DNA of 64,000 bases from CAMBDS01 sp964355675 (lineage in GTDB: Bacteria > Electryoneota > AABM5-125-24 > Hatepunaeales > Hatepunaeaceae). Positions 9,433 to 18,665 of this stretch are shown one piece after another. Position 1 is the first letter of the stretch. The number at the start of each line of letters is the position of its first letter. Below the pieces are notes generated by a model that saw nothing but the letters and a program-made list of their open reading frames with translations, was not told the origin of the DNA and made no database searches. The translations under genes were made by a program, and so were the position numbers. Location of the stretch: positions 134,500 through 198,499 of the forward strand of contig CAYHEC010000004.1 in the NCBI GenBank assembly GCA_964355675.1, in the 5' to 3' direction.

Positions 9433-10857
9433 TTAATGAGGCGATGGAAGCACAAGCGTACGAAGTTCCGTCATCTCTTCGATAGCATACTTAACACCTT
9501 CTCGTCCAAATCCCGACTCCTTTACACCGCCGTAAGGATAGTTGTCGGCTCGAAACGTCGGTATATCGCCAATAATTACGCCCCCCACCTCCAATCGGTT
9601 GAAGGCGTTCATTGCTTGATTCAGGTCATTTGTGAAAATGCCCGTCTGTAATCCGTATTGCTGTGAATTTACCCAATCCACCGCTTCCTCAAATTTAGAG
9701 TAGCTCCTGAGCACAGTTACCGGTCCGAAAACTTCGTCTCGGCTGATACGGCACGAATCAGGGACGTCGATCATGATGGTCGGCGTGACCTTGTTACCGT
9801 TTCGGTAACCGCCTGTTAGTATTTTTCCATCCGCCTTGACGGCTTCGCTGATCCATTCCTCAATACGAATCGCTTCGTCAAGATCGATCATCGATGCAAT
9901 TTCGGTTGAATCATCGATAGGATCACCCATCTTAAGACTTGCAACAAGTTGGACATATCTTTCTTTGAATGCCTCGAAGACGTCCTCCTGAACTAGGACG
10001 TGCTGTATAGAGATGCAGATTTGGCCGGAATAGGCATATCCTCCCACGACAATCCTCTTAACCGCGGCTTCCAAATCAGTGGTTGGTTCCACAATAACGA
10101 CTGCATTGCCGCCAAGTTCAAGACAGACGCGCTTTTTCACCGCGCGCTGTTTTATTCCCCACCCGACTGCTCCCGAGCCAGTAAAGGTTATCAACTTGAC
10201 GCGCGGATCTTCGATCAGAGGCACCGCCAGTCGTGATTCACACGGAAGTATGTTGCAGGCTCCCTCGGGAAGACCTGCTTCGAGAAGAAGATTGCCCAAC
10301 ATCAGCGCGGTCATCGGCGTAGAAGAAGCAGGTTTGAGATTTATAGCGCACGCAGAAGCAATCGCCGGAGCGACCTTATGCGCCACAAGATTCAACGGAA
10401 AATTAAATGGAGATATACCAGTCACAAGACCCACCGGAAATCGGCTGACCAGAGCAATCCGGTCACCAGCGGCAGGAGTCACATCGACAGGCAGAATATG
10501 ACCTTCCAATTGTCGGACGGATTCGGCGGCGAGACGGAAAGTTGACTCGGCACGAATGGCTTCAGCTCGAGCTTCGCGGATAGGTTTACCGCTCTCGAGG
10601 GTGATAGTTCGTGCAAGTACTTCCTTGCGGGAAGCAATTAAATCGGCGGCTTTATGAAGGATGTCAGCCCTCTGATAAGCACGAAGATTTCGCATTGTCG
10701 CCGATGCCCTCGCGCCGAGGCTGAGAGACTCTGAAATCTGCTCACTTCCAGCGAAGCAGACCTCGCCAACCTCTTCCCCGCTCCAAGGACTGCAAATGGT
10801 CTTGGTTTGGTTAGTCTCGACCTGTTTGCCGTTCAAAATGATACGATGAGGATTCAT
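9433..10857 (-). CDS. NAD(P)-dependent aldehyde dehydrogenase
   Basis: About 474 residues, the usual length of the ALDH superfamily. The substrate-binding region has ISPFNFPLN, the cofactor site has FTGSGAVGW, and ELGGNA carries the general-base Glu. GYAYSGQICISIQ holds the nucleophilic Cys, and DEVFGPVTV and PYGGVKESGFGREG complete the set of family motifs. The sequence style is close to lactaldehyde and non-phosphorylating glyceraldehyde-3-phosphate dehydrogenases, but substrate cannot be decided. I choose ATG 10857 (MNPHRIILNGKQ) over an upstream start at 10914, because the extra residues do not look like the family N-terminus. It stands alone between the polysaccharide operon and a repeat region, so no pathway can be assigned from context. 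Confidence 0.9.
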   Translation of the reverse strand: MNPHRIILNGKQVETNQTKTICSPWSGEEVGEVCFAGSEQISESLSLGARASATMRNLRAYQRADILHKAADLIASRKEVLARTITLESGKPIREARAEAIRAESTFRLAAESVRQLEGHILPVDVTPAAGDRIALVSRFPVGLVTGISPFNFPLNLVAHKVAPAIASACAINLKPASSTPMTALMLGNLLLEAGLPEGACNILPCESRLAVPLIEDPRVKLITFTGSGAVGWGIKQRAVKKRVCLELGGNAVVIVEPTTDLEAAVKRIVVGGYAYSGQICISIQHVLVQEDVFEAFKERYVQLVASLKMGDPIDDSTEIASMIDLDEAIRIEEWISEAVKADGKILTGGYRNGNKVTPTIMIDVPDSCRISRDEVFGPVTVLRSYSKFEEAVDWVNSQQYGLQTGIFTNDLNQAMNAFNRLEVGGVIIGDIPTFRADNYPYGGVKESGFGREGVKYAIEEMTELRTLVLPSPH

Positions 10858-10925
10858 GCGCTTTTCAGATAATATTATTCTAATGGTGTGCTGTCGCGTG
10901 CCCTCACTTGACAACTATTAATAAA

Positions 10926-11055
10926 GGTCTGCTGAAAAACTCCTGTGGAGTTCAGGCGGACGCCCTCGTCCGCCCTTTCACTGTGCTTAGGAACAACGGC
11001 GGACGAGGGCGTCCGCCTGAACATTTCGGTTCATTTTCAACTTTTTCAGCAGACC
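10926..11055. repeat. Nested inverted-repeat element, about 130 bp
   Basis: Perfect outer arms GGTCTGCTGAAAAA (10926-10939) and TTTTTCAGCAGACC (11042-11055) enclose a second perfect pair of 24 bases each at 10951-10974 and 10998-11021, rich in GGCGGACG/CGTCCGCC. There is no open reading frame inside. It looks like a small non-autonomous mobile or REP/MITE-type element lying downstream of the giant-protein gene and upstream of the aldehyde dehydrogenase gene. Whether it is dispersed elsewhere in the genome cannot be seen here. Confidence 0.75.
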
Positions 11056-11081
11056 CTAATTTAGTCAAGTAATGGTAATTC

Positions 11082-11166
11082 TTGGAGAGCGGCTTTTCAA
11101 GCCGCTCTTGCCCACACGTTTTGGGCTTTCAAGCCTATTAGAGCGGCTTGAAAAGCCGCTCTCCAA
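11082..11166. repeat. Inverted repeat with self-palindromic GAGCGGCTT arms
   Basis: Two arms, TTGGAGAGCGGCTTTTCAAG (from 11082) and its complement ending at 11166, flank a short spacer. Each arm is itself palindromic (AGAGCGGCTT-TTC-AAGCCGCTCT), so several alternative hairpins can form. A degraded arm recurs at 58184-58210. It is probably a dispersed palindromic repeat; no gene lies within it. Confidence 0.7.
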
Positions 11167-11240
11167 GTGAATTTCACTATAATATGCCCACATACTTAAT
11201 GGTAACTCCTGCCAATTCGAATTGTTCCTTATCAAAGAAA

Positions 11241-11279
11241 GACCCCCCGACCGACTTCAGCGCCGGCCGGGGGGCTTTT
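11241..11279 (-). terminator. Rho-independent terminator after the 1948-residue protein gene
   Basis: The stem CCCCCCGACCG (11243-11253) pairs with CGGCCGGGGGG (11264-11274) with one mismatch around a ten-base loop. On the minus strand it is followed by a T-rich run (TCTTTCTTT). It lies about 25 bases past the stop codon at 11301. Confidence 0.8.
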
Positions 11280-11300
11280 GCAATCAGGAAGATCGGTGAA

Positions 11301-14300
11301 CTACCGAACCAGAATTGCTTTCTGCATTCCGACAAACGACCCGGACTGCATCTTGATCAGATAGATACCTGAGGTCATGCCCTCCGCCATCCAGTTCAGC
11401 TCGTACTGGCCGGCCTGATGATAACCTGCGGCGAGCTCTGCTACCATGCGGCCATGCATATCCCAGACACTCACTTGGACGTCTCCCGGAGTCGGCAGAC
11501 CAATCCGGAGGGTCGTGCGGTTATTGAACGGATTCGGGTAACTATTTGAGATAAAGTAGTCCTGCGGCATCTCTGCATGTGGAATCTCAGTTATCTCAAG
11601 CGCTTTGGCAGTGAACGCAAAATTGTTATTTGCGGCCGGGACGTTGCGTTGGTTCTGTTGCGGCACAAGCATCCCACGATCGACCGCAATCACTTTCCAG
11701 TTGACAGTTATATCGCGATCTCTAAGAATACCTCCAAAGAGGCTGTCATAAGGAGGAGTGTAACTCGTCATCGACAGAGTGTCGAACTTCAGCGTGTCAT
11801 CGATGCCGGGAATCCAAGCACGGAAATAATATCTAACCGAGTCGATTTCCCAAGGATTCTGGATTGCTTGCTCCCAAGAGAAATTGAATGGTCCAAGAGA
11901 ATCAGCATTTTCGAAGTTGTGGTTGTTTTCAGGAGTAAGCAACCTGAAAGCCCCACCACCACCGGCACGTGCATCCGGTAAATCGTTGACGTCCGGCGTT
12001 ATCGTAATGGTGAAGAACGACGTGTCGAAATCGCCTGCTCGGTCAGTGGCGATAACAACTACGGTATCTGAACTCATTCGACGGTTTTCGAGATCGTATG
12101 TGTTGTAGTTCGGAGCAAATTGGCGACTCAGCGTGCTGGTCTGGGCATTGACCACAAGACCAAGCTCCTCAGCGCCACGGACGGTAAAGACAAGTGCATC
12201 ACCGACATCAACATCTCTGAACTTGAGGCTCAGGCGGATGATATCTCTTCGGTTGGGGTCAACATCTTCGACGATGAGAGGGTTAACGCCAAGGTTTGGT
12301 ATGAGAGGCATAATGAATGTCGGCCTGTCGTTGACGGACGCTACTGTTACGTGGATCGTATGACGAACCTCGTTTGGCGCTTGGGCGCGGTCACGGCAGT
12401 ACACAATCACATCATATTCCCCAAAGGTATTAACGCGTGGCTGGACACTGACTTCTGTCGTCTGGACATTGTATTGCACCTGCAAATCTGCTGGCAAGGG
12501 AGCCACGACGCCAAAGTTGAGCTGGTCACCTTGATCGGGATCGATCCAGTGGTTGTCGTTCAACGTAGCAATGACTGTTCGCGCCGCATCTTCTTGCAAG
12601 TTAGCATCGGGAATAGGATGTGGCTCAGCGAGTTGCTGATTGTCATCAAGATAGACTGGCGGATCATTGATGTTGCGAACATTGATGGTCAGGGCAAGAT
12701 TGTCTTGTCCGCCATCGGCGTCCGTCATCCGAACAACAGTATTATACTGCCCAATGTCCGCGGCGACTGGTTGCCAGGCAAGATGAGCCGTGCCATCGCG
12801 GTTGTCGGTAAATTGAGCCGCATCGGGAAGCCCTCCACGATCGGGCATGGTCCAGACAATTGCCTGCCCCTGACTTTCAATATCAGTACCATTGAATACC
12901 AAATCGGCGTTCTGGCGCTCATCGATATTCCAAACGAATGCGTCGTTTCGTGTCGGTTCGGTAATTCCGGGCAGATCGTTGACTGAGTTAAAGTGAACCG
13001 TGAAAGCATAATCCACGAATAAGTCGCGCACCGGCACTCCGGCGGGGTCGGACGCATCCGCATCGATGATACTTGCTCCATCAACGCCGCGTAAGTCTCT
13101 TCCCGGCATTCCTCCTTGCTGGTCATCAGCGCGAATGACAACGGCGACGTCGCCAAAGAAGTTTGGCGGGGGACCTAACTCGAATACCTGAACTCCGCCG
13201 AACAATACTGTTCTGTTGAACATATTGGGATTGACGGAGACCGGACGGAACAACATTGGGTTTCCGTCAGGATCGTTGAACATGACGTTAAGATTCTCCA
13301 CCACTGTAAATCGAGGCGGATTGTCACGCATCTGCGGATCCTCGTCGAAGGTCACCACGTCATTCTGAAATGGGTTGGCGACGATGGGTCGTTGATTGAC
13401 GTTGCTTAGTGTCACCATGACGGTCACAATATCAGTGATATTGCCGTAAGTAGCTTGGAAACGCAGTGCGTAAGGGCGATTTCTAAATGCGTTGAAATTG
13501 GTCTCCCAACGGAAATCGGCAGTATTGTCATTGTTGTCGGTGAAGGTAACGTTACCGGCATTTTGAGCGATTGTATCGCGGTCATTAAAGGTGAAGCGCA
13601 TGACGTCAGGAGGATTAGCGACGGTGAAATGAATATTGACAACTTCACCTTCACGGAGGTTAACTGCAGGAGGATTGGGGATTACAGCAACGACGCCCTC
13701 AATCGAAATATTGACAACCGTGAAGCCATCAGCCGTCCAGATCAAATCTCCCTGAACCACCTCAGGCTCAATATTGTCATACTCATGGTTCTGGCTGAAA
13801 TCCCAGACCTTGAGCGTCATCGTCTCGTCTTGGGCAAAACCTTCGACACAGAAACGAGTGTCGGGATCATCATGCCAGGCGGCGATACCACAGACTCCCG
13901 GATCCTCGACTGTTCCAACGCCAGCGCAAAGCCCGGCTTCGGTAAAGACGCCAACCTGATCCCCGATAGAGGCTGGTGCGCCACCCATCAGGAACTCTTC
14001 GACAAGAATGCTGTGGTTTCGATCTGAAACCATGTAATCAAAATGTCCGCGTTCATCGGAGCCCATTCCGTTAGGACGGAAGGTGAATTGTTCCTGCCCC
14101 GGAGCGTCGTTGAAGACCGTCAGAACGCCCTCGTACGGAGCTACAGATGTCGGACGGAACGTGACGGTCACATCGATGGATTCACCAGCATGAAGTACGG
14201 TCGCCTGATTGTTGAAGTCGTGGGTGAACACGTTCATGTTCGAGGCGATCCGTGATACTGTAAGATCGACTCCACCAACGTTCTGAATATGGAAAACGTG

Positions 14301-17147
14301 CGACGCGTTGGTATTGAGGCGAACGGCTCCGAACTGGAAGATCGCGGGATCGACGCCGATTTGCGCTATATCGACCTCGCTGTTGCAACTAATGTCGAGT
14401 TCGGTAACAGCCTGTGTTTGGTAATTCTGCGGTCCGTCGAGATAAGTCGGTTCGCCAGCAAGTTCCTGACGCGTAGCACGATCCCAGACAAGGAAAGTGA
14501 AAGCTTCGCCGTTGGTGAAGCCATCCACGACTTCCGTGCCCCGGTCATCGCCCCAAGCGGCAAGACCAATAACCTCGCCTTGTTCTTCGATGACAGTGTG
14601 TCCAGCACAAAGTCCATTGGTGGTAAATATCGCGATTTCACTACCGGGCACAAGCGGCGCCTCTCTGTCTCCGGGCATATGGATAATCGCATGGTCAATC
14701 AGAATTGAGTGATTGCCATCGGTTACGCGATGATGGAAATGTGACGCCTCATTGACGGCGTCGCCTTCAGCATGGAACCTGATGACGCCATTGTTGGGAT
14801 CATCTGAAGTAATGACGATATTCGCCTCAAATGATCCTGCCTGAGCGGATCTGAAATTGACTGTCAGATCAAAAAACTCATTCGCTGGTACGTTACGTGG
14901 ATTCCCGGGCCAGTTGGTTGTAAATGTATTAGAACCTTCGATGGCGATATTCTCAAGTCTCATGAGACCACCGCCGATATTCTGAATTCTTAGGGTGTAG
15001 GTTCCTTGCGTGTTGATCAGAAGCGTGCCGAAGAAATGGTTCGGTTCAGCGAGGTGAATTTCTGGTTCGCGGCGTACATCGACTCCGAAACCGTTCATGT
15101 CCACATAGAGTACTGAATCAACTGGATCATCTGAGGTAATCGTCAGTCGTCCATTGTACTCAACATCCTGTTCTTCCGGGCTGAATGTTACGGTAATGTC
15201 GCGTGATTCACCGAGGGCAAGCTCGAATTGACCATCGAAATCAGTCGTGAAGGAATTGAGGTCGGGGTCGATACCCAACACATTCAAAGCGCCGCGCCCT
15301 TGATTGGTAACTGTCAGAATCCAATCCTCCCCTTCACCTACAGGAACCTGTCCATAGAAGTGATCGGTCTCGCTGAGCGAAATATCCGGCAGAGGATCTC
15401 CGACGTTGGCAGAAAGAGAGAGAATCGTCAAAGCGTCACTGCTGTAACCTTCCGGACCTTCCGTGTATTCAGGCGCACCCCAAGCTTCGACACGGGTATT
15501 GACATCCCAGACCTTAAAGGAGAATGGTTCATCAGCGGTGAAACCGTCGATGATGTCGGTCGATTCGTCGTCGCCATAAGCGGCGATTCCGACCTGTCCG
15601 TCACGGGCAACAACACCTGCACCGGCACAAAGCCCTGATTCGGTAAAGACCGCGACTTCGCCGCCTTCAGCCATTTGAGCGCCCTCGAACAGACTTGCGG
15701 TGATCAGAATCGTGTGATTAATGCCAGTATTGTAGGTTTGAAAATGGACGGCATTGGCGGCTACGCCCACGCCCGATACCGGAATTGAGAGTTCACCATT
15801 TTCTTCATCGTTGCTGAAAACCGTCAAAGAGCCCTCATAGAAGGCCGCACCACCAGGGTTAAATGAAGTATTGATATGGAGAAAATCTCCGGAACGAAGG
15901 CGAATGGCGTCGTTCCCGAATTCGACGCTGAATGCGTCATCACTGCTCTGGGCGCCGGTAACGAGCAGGTCACTGCCACCTTCGTTGATGACAACCATAC
16001 GCCATGAGGCGCTCTGCCCGGCGACAACGGCTCCGTAAAAGTGCTCGCTCGCCGTAATAACGGCTACAGCGGCCTGTCCCTCTGCCATACCTTCGCCATA
16101 AAGCGGCAGGTTGACAACTTCATTATCAGGATCGTTAGAAGTGATGGCGAGGTTAGTCTCGTATGCTCTTCCCTCACTGGGATTGAAGGTGATGACCGCT
16201 TCATACCGCGCTCCACCTGCTATCTCGATATGAGGATCGAAGTCATAAGAAAAGGCCTCATCTCCGGTCGTCATGTCAGAAATTTCCAATGGGAGATCGC
16301 CTTCATTTGAGATGAAGACCGTCATATTGCGAGATTGTCCCACCATGACGCGCCCAAATCGTCGTTCGTTAGCGGAGAGGGCGATATTTGGCGCGAGCGG
16401 TTGTTCACCTGTTGCGGTTAGATGAATGGCAACTTCAGACTGGCCGGTAGCATTGGATCTTATTGTCAGATCCCCAGCGAAATCACCGGCGGCGTCCGGA
16501 GTGAAAGTTACCTCGACAGCAAGATTTTCACCAGCCGCGATATCGACCGCATTTTGGAAATCGGTGGTAAAAGCCTCATTAGTGCTCTGAATGCTCGCAA
16601 CCGTAAGAGGTGAATTTCCAACACTCTCTATCGCAAATTGCCAAACTCCCACACGTCCGACTCTGACCGCGCCAAAGTCATGGGCGTTTTCAGCGACCCG
16701 TATTCTTGGAATCGCTTCACGATTAGCGGCTATATTGCAAACATTGAAATCATCGCGATGATAGACCCCTTCGCCGAATGTTACTTCTCTTTCGGCGTCC
16801 CACTCCTCTTCAGCCTGATGATCCCAAACTTTAAAAGAGTATTCTTCACCATCGACAAATCCGTTAAATCCTTGTACGTCACGATCATCTCCCCACGCGG
16901 CGATACCAATGGGAAATCCGTCATCGGTAATCTTTGTGGCTCCGGCAAGAACCCCGTCTGGAGTGAAGCAACCTATTTCGTCGTCTGGAACAAGGGATTC
17001 ACCATCCAATGTTCCTTCTTCGACAAGGATGCTCATGTTTGCATCGTTGACCGGTGGATCATAAAAATCCGCCAATACGACGGGCGCCGAGGCCAGGAAT
17101 GTGACCAGCAGCAGTAGCAACGGAATTGAGTTTCTAAAGCGATTCAT
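11301..17147 (-). CDS. Giant T9SS-exported multidomain surface protein (1948 aa)
   Basis: Signal peptide at residues 1-26 (IPLLLLLVTFLASAPVVLA). The N-terminal 1150 residues interleave two module types. There are four copies of an unassigned module of about 110 residues (near 35-140, 467-580, 802-920 and 1034-1150), with motifs NHSILV, EVGVFT..GLCAG, AAWGDD, DGF and F.VWD. There are also six ASH/Hydin-like domains, typified by DFGAVRVG and FYGAVVAG followed by V.N.G. Residues 1150-1780 are Ig/cadherin-like repeats with NQRPIV, NDPPVY and NDRPTF boundaries and DPDG/DVD loops. A FnIII-like segment follows, and the last 80 residues are a T9SS type A sorting tail (SYPNPFNNRTTLRIG, GMTSGIYLIKM). 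It should be exported across the outer membrane by T9SS and act as a surface or extracellular structural or adhesive protein; no catalytic domain was recognised. The ATG at 17147 has GGGAGGG just upstream. Confidence 0.85.
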   Translation of the reverse strand: MNRFRNSIPLLLLLVTFLASAPVVLADFYDPPVNDANMSILVEEGTLDGESLVPDDEIGCFTPDGVLAGATKITDDGFPIGIAAWGDDRDVQGFNGFVDGEEYSFKVWDHQAEEEWDAEREVTFGEGVYHRDDFNVCNIAANREAIPRIRVAENAHDFGAVRVGRVGVWQFAIESVGNSPLTVASIQSTNEAFTTDFQNAVDIAAGENLAVEVTFTPDAAGDFAGDLTIRSNATGQSEVAIHLTATGEQPLAPNIALSANERRFGRVMVGQSRNMTVFISNEGDLPLEISDMTTGDEAFSYDFDPHIEIAGGARYEAVITFNPSEGRAYETNLAITSNDPDNEVVNLPLYGEGMAEGQAAVAVITASEHFYGAVVAGQSASWRMVVINEGGSDLLVTGAQSSDDAFSVEFGNDAIRLRSGDFLHINTSFNPGGAAFYEGSLTVFSNDEENGELSIPVSGVGVAANAVHFQTYNTGINHTILITASLFEGAQMAEGGEVAVFTESGLCAGAGVVARDGQVGIAAYGDDESTDIIDGFTADEPFSFKVWDVNTRVEAWGAPEYTEGPEGYSSDALTILSLSANVGDPLPDISLSETDHFYGQVPVGEGEDWILTVTNQGRGALNVLGIDPDLNSFTTDFDGQFELALGESRDITVTFSPEEQDVEYNGRLTITSDDPVDSVLYVDMNGFGVDVRREPEIHLAEPNHFFGTLLINTQGTYTLRIQNIGGGLMRLENIAIEGSNTFTTNWPGNPRNVPANEFFDLTVNFRSAQAGSFEANIVITSDDPNNGVIRFHAEGDAVNEASHFHHRVTDGNHSILIDHAIIHMPGDREAPLVPGSEIAIFTTNGLCAGHTVIEEQGEVIGLAAWGDDRGTEVVDGFTNGEAFTFLVWDRATRQELAGEPTYLDGPQNYQTQAVTELDISCNSEVDIAQIGVDPAIFQFGAVRLNTNASHVFHIQNVGGVDLTVSRIASNMNVFTHDFNNQATVLHAGESIDVTVTFRPTSVAPYEGVLTVFNDAPGQEQFTFRPNGMGSDERGHFDYMVSDRNHSILVEEFLMGGAPASIGDQVGVFTEAGLCAGVGTVEDPGVCGIAAWHDDPDTRFCVEGFAQDETMTLKVWDFSQNHEYDNIEPEVVQGDLIWTADGFTVVNISIEGVVAVIPNPPAVNLREGEVVNIHFTVANPPDVMRFTFNDRDTIAQNAGNVTFTDNNDNTADFRWETNFNAFRNRPYALRFQATYGNITDIVTVMVTLSNVNQRPIVANPFQNDVVTFDEDPQMRDNPPRFTVVENLNVMFNDPDGNPMLFRPVSVNPNMFNRTVLFGGVQVFELGPPPNFFGDVAVVIRADDQQGGMPGRDLRGVDGASIIDADASDPAGVPVRDLFVDYAFTVHFNSVNDLPGITEPTRNDAFVWNIDERQNADLVFNGTDIESQGQAIVWTMPDRGGLPDAAQFTDNRDGTAHLAWQPVAADIGQYNTVVRMTDADGGQDNLALTINVRNINDPPVYLDDNQQLAEPHPIPDANLQEDAARTVIATLNDNHWIDPDQGDQLNFGVVAPLPADLQVQYNVQTTEVSVQPRVNTFGEYDVIVYCRDRAQAPNEVRHTIHVTVASVNDRPTFIMPLIPNLGVNPLIVEDVDPNRRDIIRLSLKFRDVDVGDALVFTVRGAEELGLVVNAQTSTLSRQFAPNYNTYDLENRRMSSDTVVVIATDRAGDFDTSFFTITITPDVNDLPDARAGGGGAFRLLTPENNHNFENADSLGPFNFSWEQAIQNPWEIDSVRYYFRAWIPGIDDTLKFDTLSMTSYTPPYDSLFGGILRDRDITVNWKVIAVDRGMLVPQQNQRNVPAANNNFAFTAKALEITEIPHAEMPQDYFISNSYPNPFNNRTTLRIGLPTPGDVQVSVWDMHGRMVAELAAGYHQAGQYELNWMAEGMTSGIYLIKMQSGSFVGMQKAILVR

Positions 17148-17315
17148 CTGCCCTCCCTAACTTTACGGCAACGTTTGAGCGCCAATACGCCATTTCTTTT
17201 CCTCAAGTCAACAAGTGGCAAATACGCCACTTAGGTGTGTAACAGGTAATATTCCCGTCATTCAAGTAGAATTAGTATCAAAACTACTTTCGACGAGAAG
17301 GACTTAAGCCTGATT

Positions 17316-17344
17316 AAAATACGGCGAAAGGTGATAATTGTCAA
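17316..17344 (-). promoter_or_regulatory. Likely promoter for the 1948-residue protein gene
   Basis: On the minus strand a perfect TTGACA (17344-17339) is separated by exactly 17 bases from TATTTT (17321-17316). It lies about 170 bases before the ATG at 17147, in the 288-base gap behind the 356-residue protein gene. The long leader it implies holds no feature I can name. Confidence 0.6.
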
Positions 17345-17435
17345 GCAATTTTCATCTTTCTACCCCTTATTTCTTATGTCAAGATAAAGATGTATGCTAT
17401 CACATCTCTTGACGAATGTCACTAAGGGACAATTT

Positions 17436-18506
17436 CTACCGAGTTAATGCCAAGGAAATTGAAGCCACCCCAAAAGACGACTCCAATTTGCAGAGATACT
17501 TCCCAGACGGAAGTGTTTCTATTTCAATAGGTATATTATGGATACCAGCGGTTATCTCTCCAAGGTGTTCACTAAATACCTGTCTGCCATCGAGACTGTA
17601 CACAGAGATGATAATTTTCGATTCTCGCGGAAGCGCGTAAGAAATAAAAGTCCGACCATTGAATGGATTCGGGAATGCACCCAAAATTTCGAATTGTAAA
17701 GGAAGCACTCCCTCAAGTACGGATGAAACTGATATATTCCAAAGTCTGACTGTTGTATTTCCGTTTCTGGCAAATACTTCGTTACCTCTCAGCACCAACC
17801 AGTTTGTTGAATCGACCTGATAAAGGGAATCAACCGATAAATAGCTGAATTGAAAACTATCGCCGACTGAAAAGCCCTCGACAACATCTTCCGTAACGGG
17901 ATCGTCCTCAAAAGCCCACCCGGTCGCCGAGTCATTGGTCGCCCAAATTAGCAATCCAGCAACATCACCGTCCGGGGTTCGGATTGCCGCCTGATCGCCC
18001 GCTTCGGGGCCAATACCCACATCCCAATTATAAAATTCGGCTGAAGGACAAATAAACCGGTGCCTGTTTAGAGTTGGATGAATTTCGAACTGTGGTTCAT
18101 TGTCAGCAAGTTCAATAATAAGCAAACCTCTATCCCGCCATATCCCGTCACCGGTCAAAAGATAGATTTTTCGCAAGGCAATTTCACGTTCGGCTGAGTC
18201 ATCCCAGCGTACAAAATACATGGAATCACCTTCTCGAAAGCCTTCGATGCTGTCTCTCGTCAAAACGTCGTCACCCCAGGCGGCTATACCCACTGGGAAG
18301 CCATCCACTATCGTTCCGCCTCCGCATCGACCTTCAGGAGTAAACAAGCCGAGTTCATCGCCCTGACCCCACAGACCAGCGGTCAAGTAACACTCTCTGA
18401 TAAGAACCGAGCAGTTGACGTCTGTTGTATCAAAATTAAAATAACTCGCTCGAGCAGTAACTGTCGATACAAGCAGAAAGGTTAGAGTAAGCGCTATGTT
18501 CTTCAT
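17436..18506 (-). CDS. Small T9SS-exported surface protein (356 aa) with the WGDD module
   Basis: Signal peptide at residues 1-20 (IALTLTFLLVSTVTARA). One clear copy of the unassigned module follows at about 25-135 (GDELGLFTPEGRCGGG, GIAAWGDD, IEGFREGD, FVRWDD). A second, degenerate copy at about 155-255 has EDVVEGFSVGDSFQF but no WGDD. The C-terminal 80 residues are a T9SS type A tail (GAFPNPFNGRTFISYALP, LPSGKYLCKLE). It has no ASH or Ig-like modules, so it is the simplest architecture built on this module in the window, and it lies between two giant relatives. It is likely exported to the surface; its role is unknown. Confidence 0.82.
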   Translation of the reverse strand: MKNIALTLTFLLVSTVTARASYFNFDTTDVNCSVLIRECYLTAGLWGQGDELGLFTPEGRCGGGTIVDGFPVGIAAWGDDVLTRDSIEGFREGDSMYFVRWDDSAEREIALRKIYLLTGDGIWRDRGLLIIELADNEPQFEIHPTLNRHRFICPSAEFYNWDVGIGPEAGDQAAIRTPDGDVAGLLIWATNDSATGWAFEDDPVTEDVVEGFSVGDSFQFSYLSVDSLYQVDSTNWLVLRGNEVFARNGNTTVRLWNISVSSVLEGVLPLQFEILGAFPNPFNGRTFISYALPRESKIIISVYSLDGRQVFSEHLGEITAGIHNIPIEIETLPSGKYLCKLESSFGVASISLALTR

Positions 18507-18586
18507 TTAGTAATCTTTATGTTCATTTGACTTAAATTCCTATTTGCTACTCAAGTTCGTTAATCAAGAGGCAAATTACAATCATT

Positions 18587-18614
18587 CTTGGAAGGCGGAA
18601 ACACCTTCTCCAAG
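18587..18614. repeat. Imperfect hairpin between two cargo genes
   Basis: CTTGGAAGG (from 18587) pairs with CCTTCTCCAAG (to 18614) with a two-base bulge. It lies about 50 bases past the stop of the 18666-27383 gene. No T-rich run follows on the minus strand, so it is a weak terminator candidate and may instead be a dispersed palindrome. Confidence 0.35.
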
Positions 18615-18665
18615 GAAAATGTAATTCGATTGTACCCCCCTGTTAATCTCCATCCAACGAGTCAA

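Noticed and set aside
10857..10914. Longer N-terminus for the aldehyde dehydrogenase
   Set aside because: The 19 extra residues do not resemble the family start, whereas MNPHRIILNGKQ is a normal ALDH opening.
12120..12986. A 288-codon plus-strand open frame antisense to the 1948-residue protein gene
   Set aside because: It is a reflection of the biased codon use of the minus-strand gene, has no ribosome-binding site, and its translation shows no family motif.
14366..14698. A 110-codon minus-strand frame overlapping the 1948-residue gene in another phase
   Set aside because: It lies wholly inside a well-supported module and ASH region and has no signals of its own.
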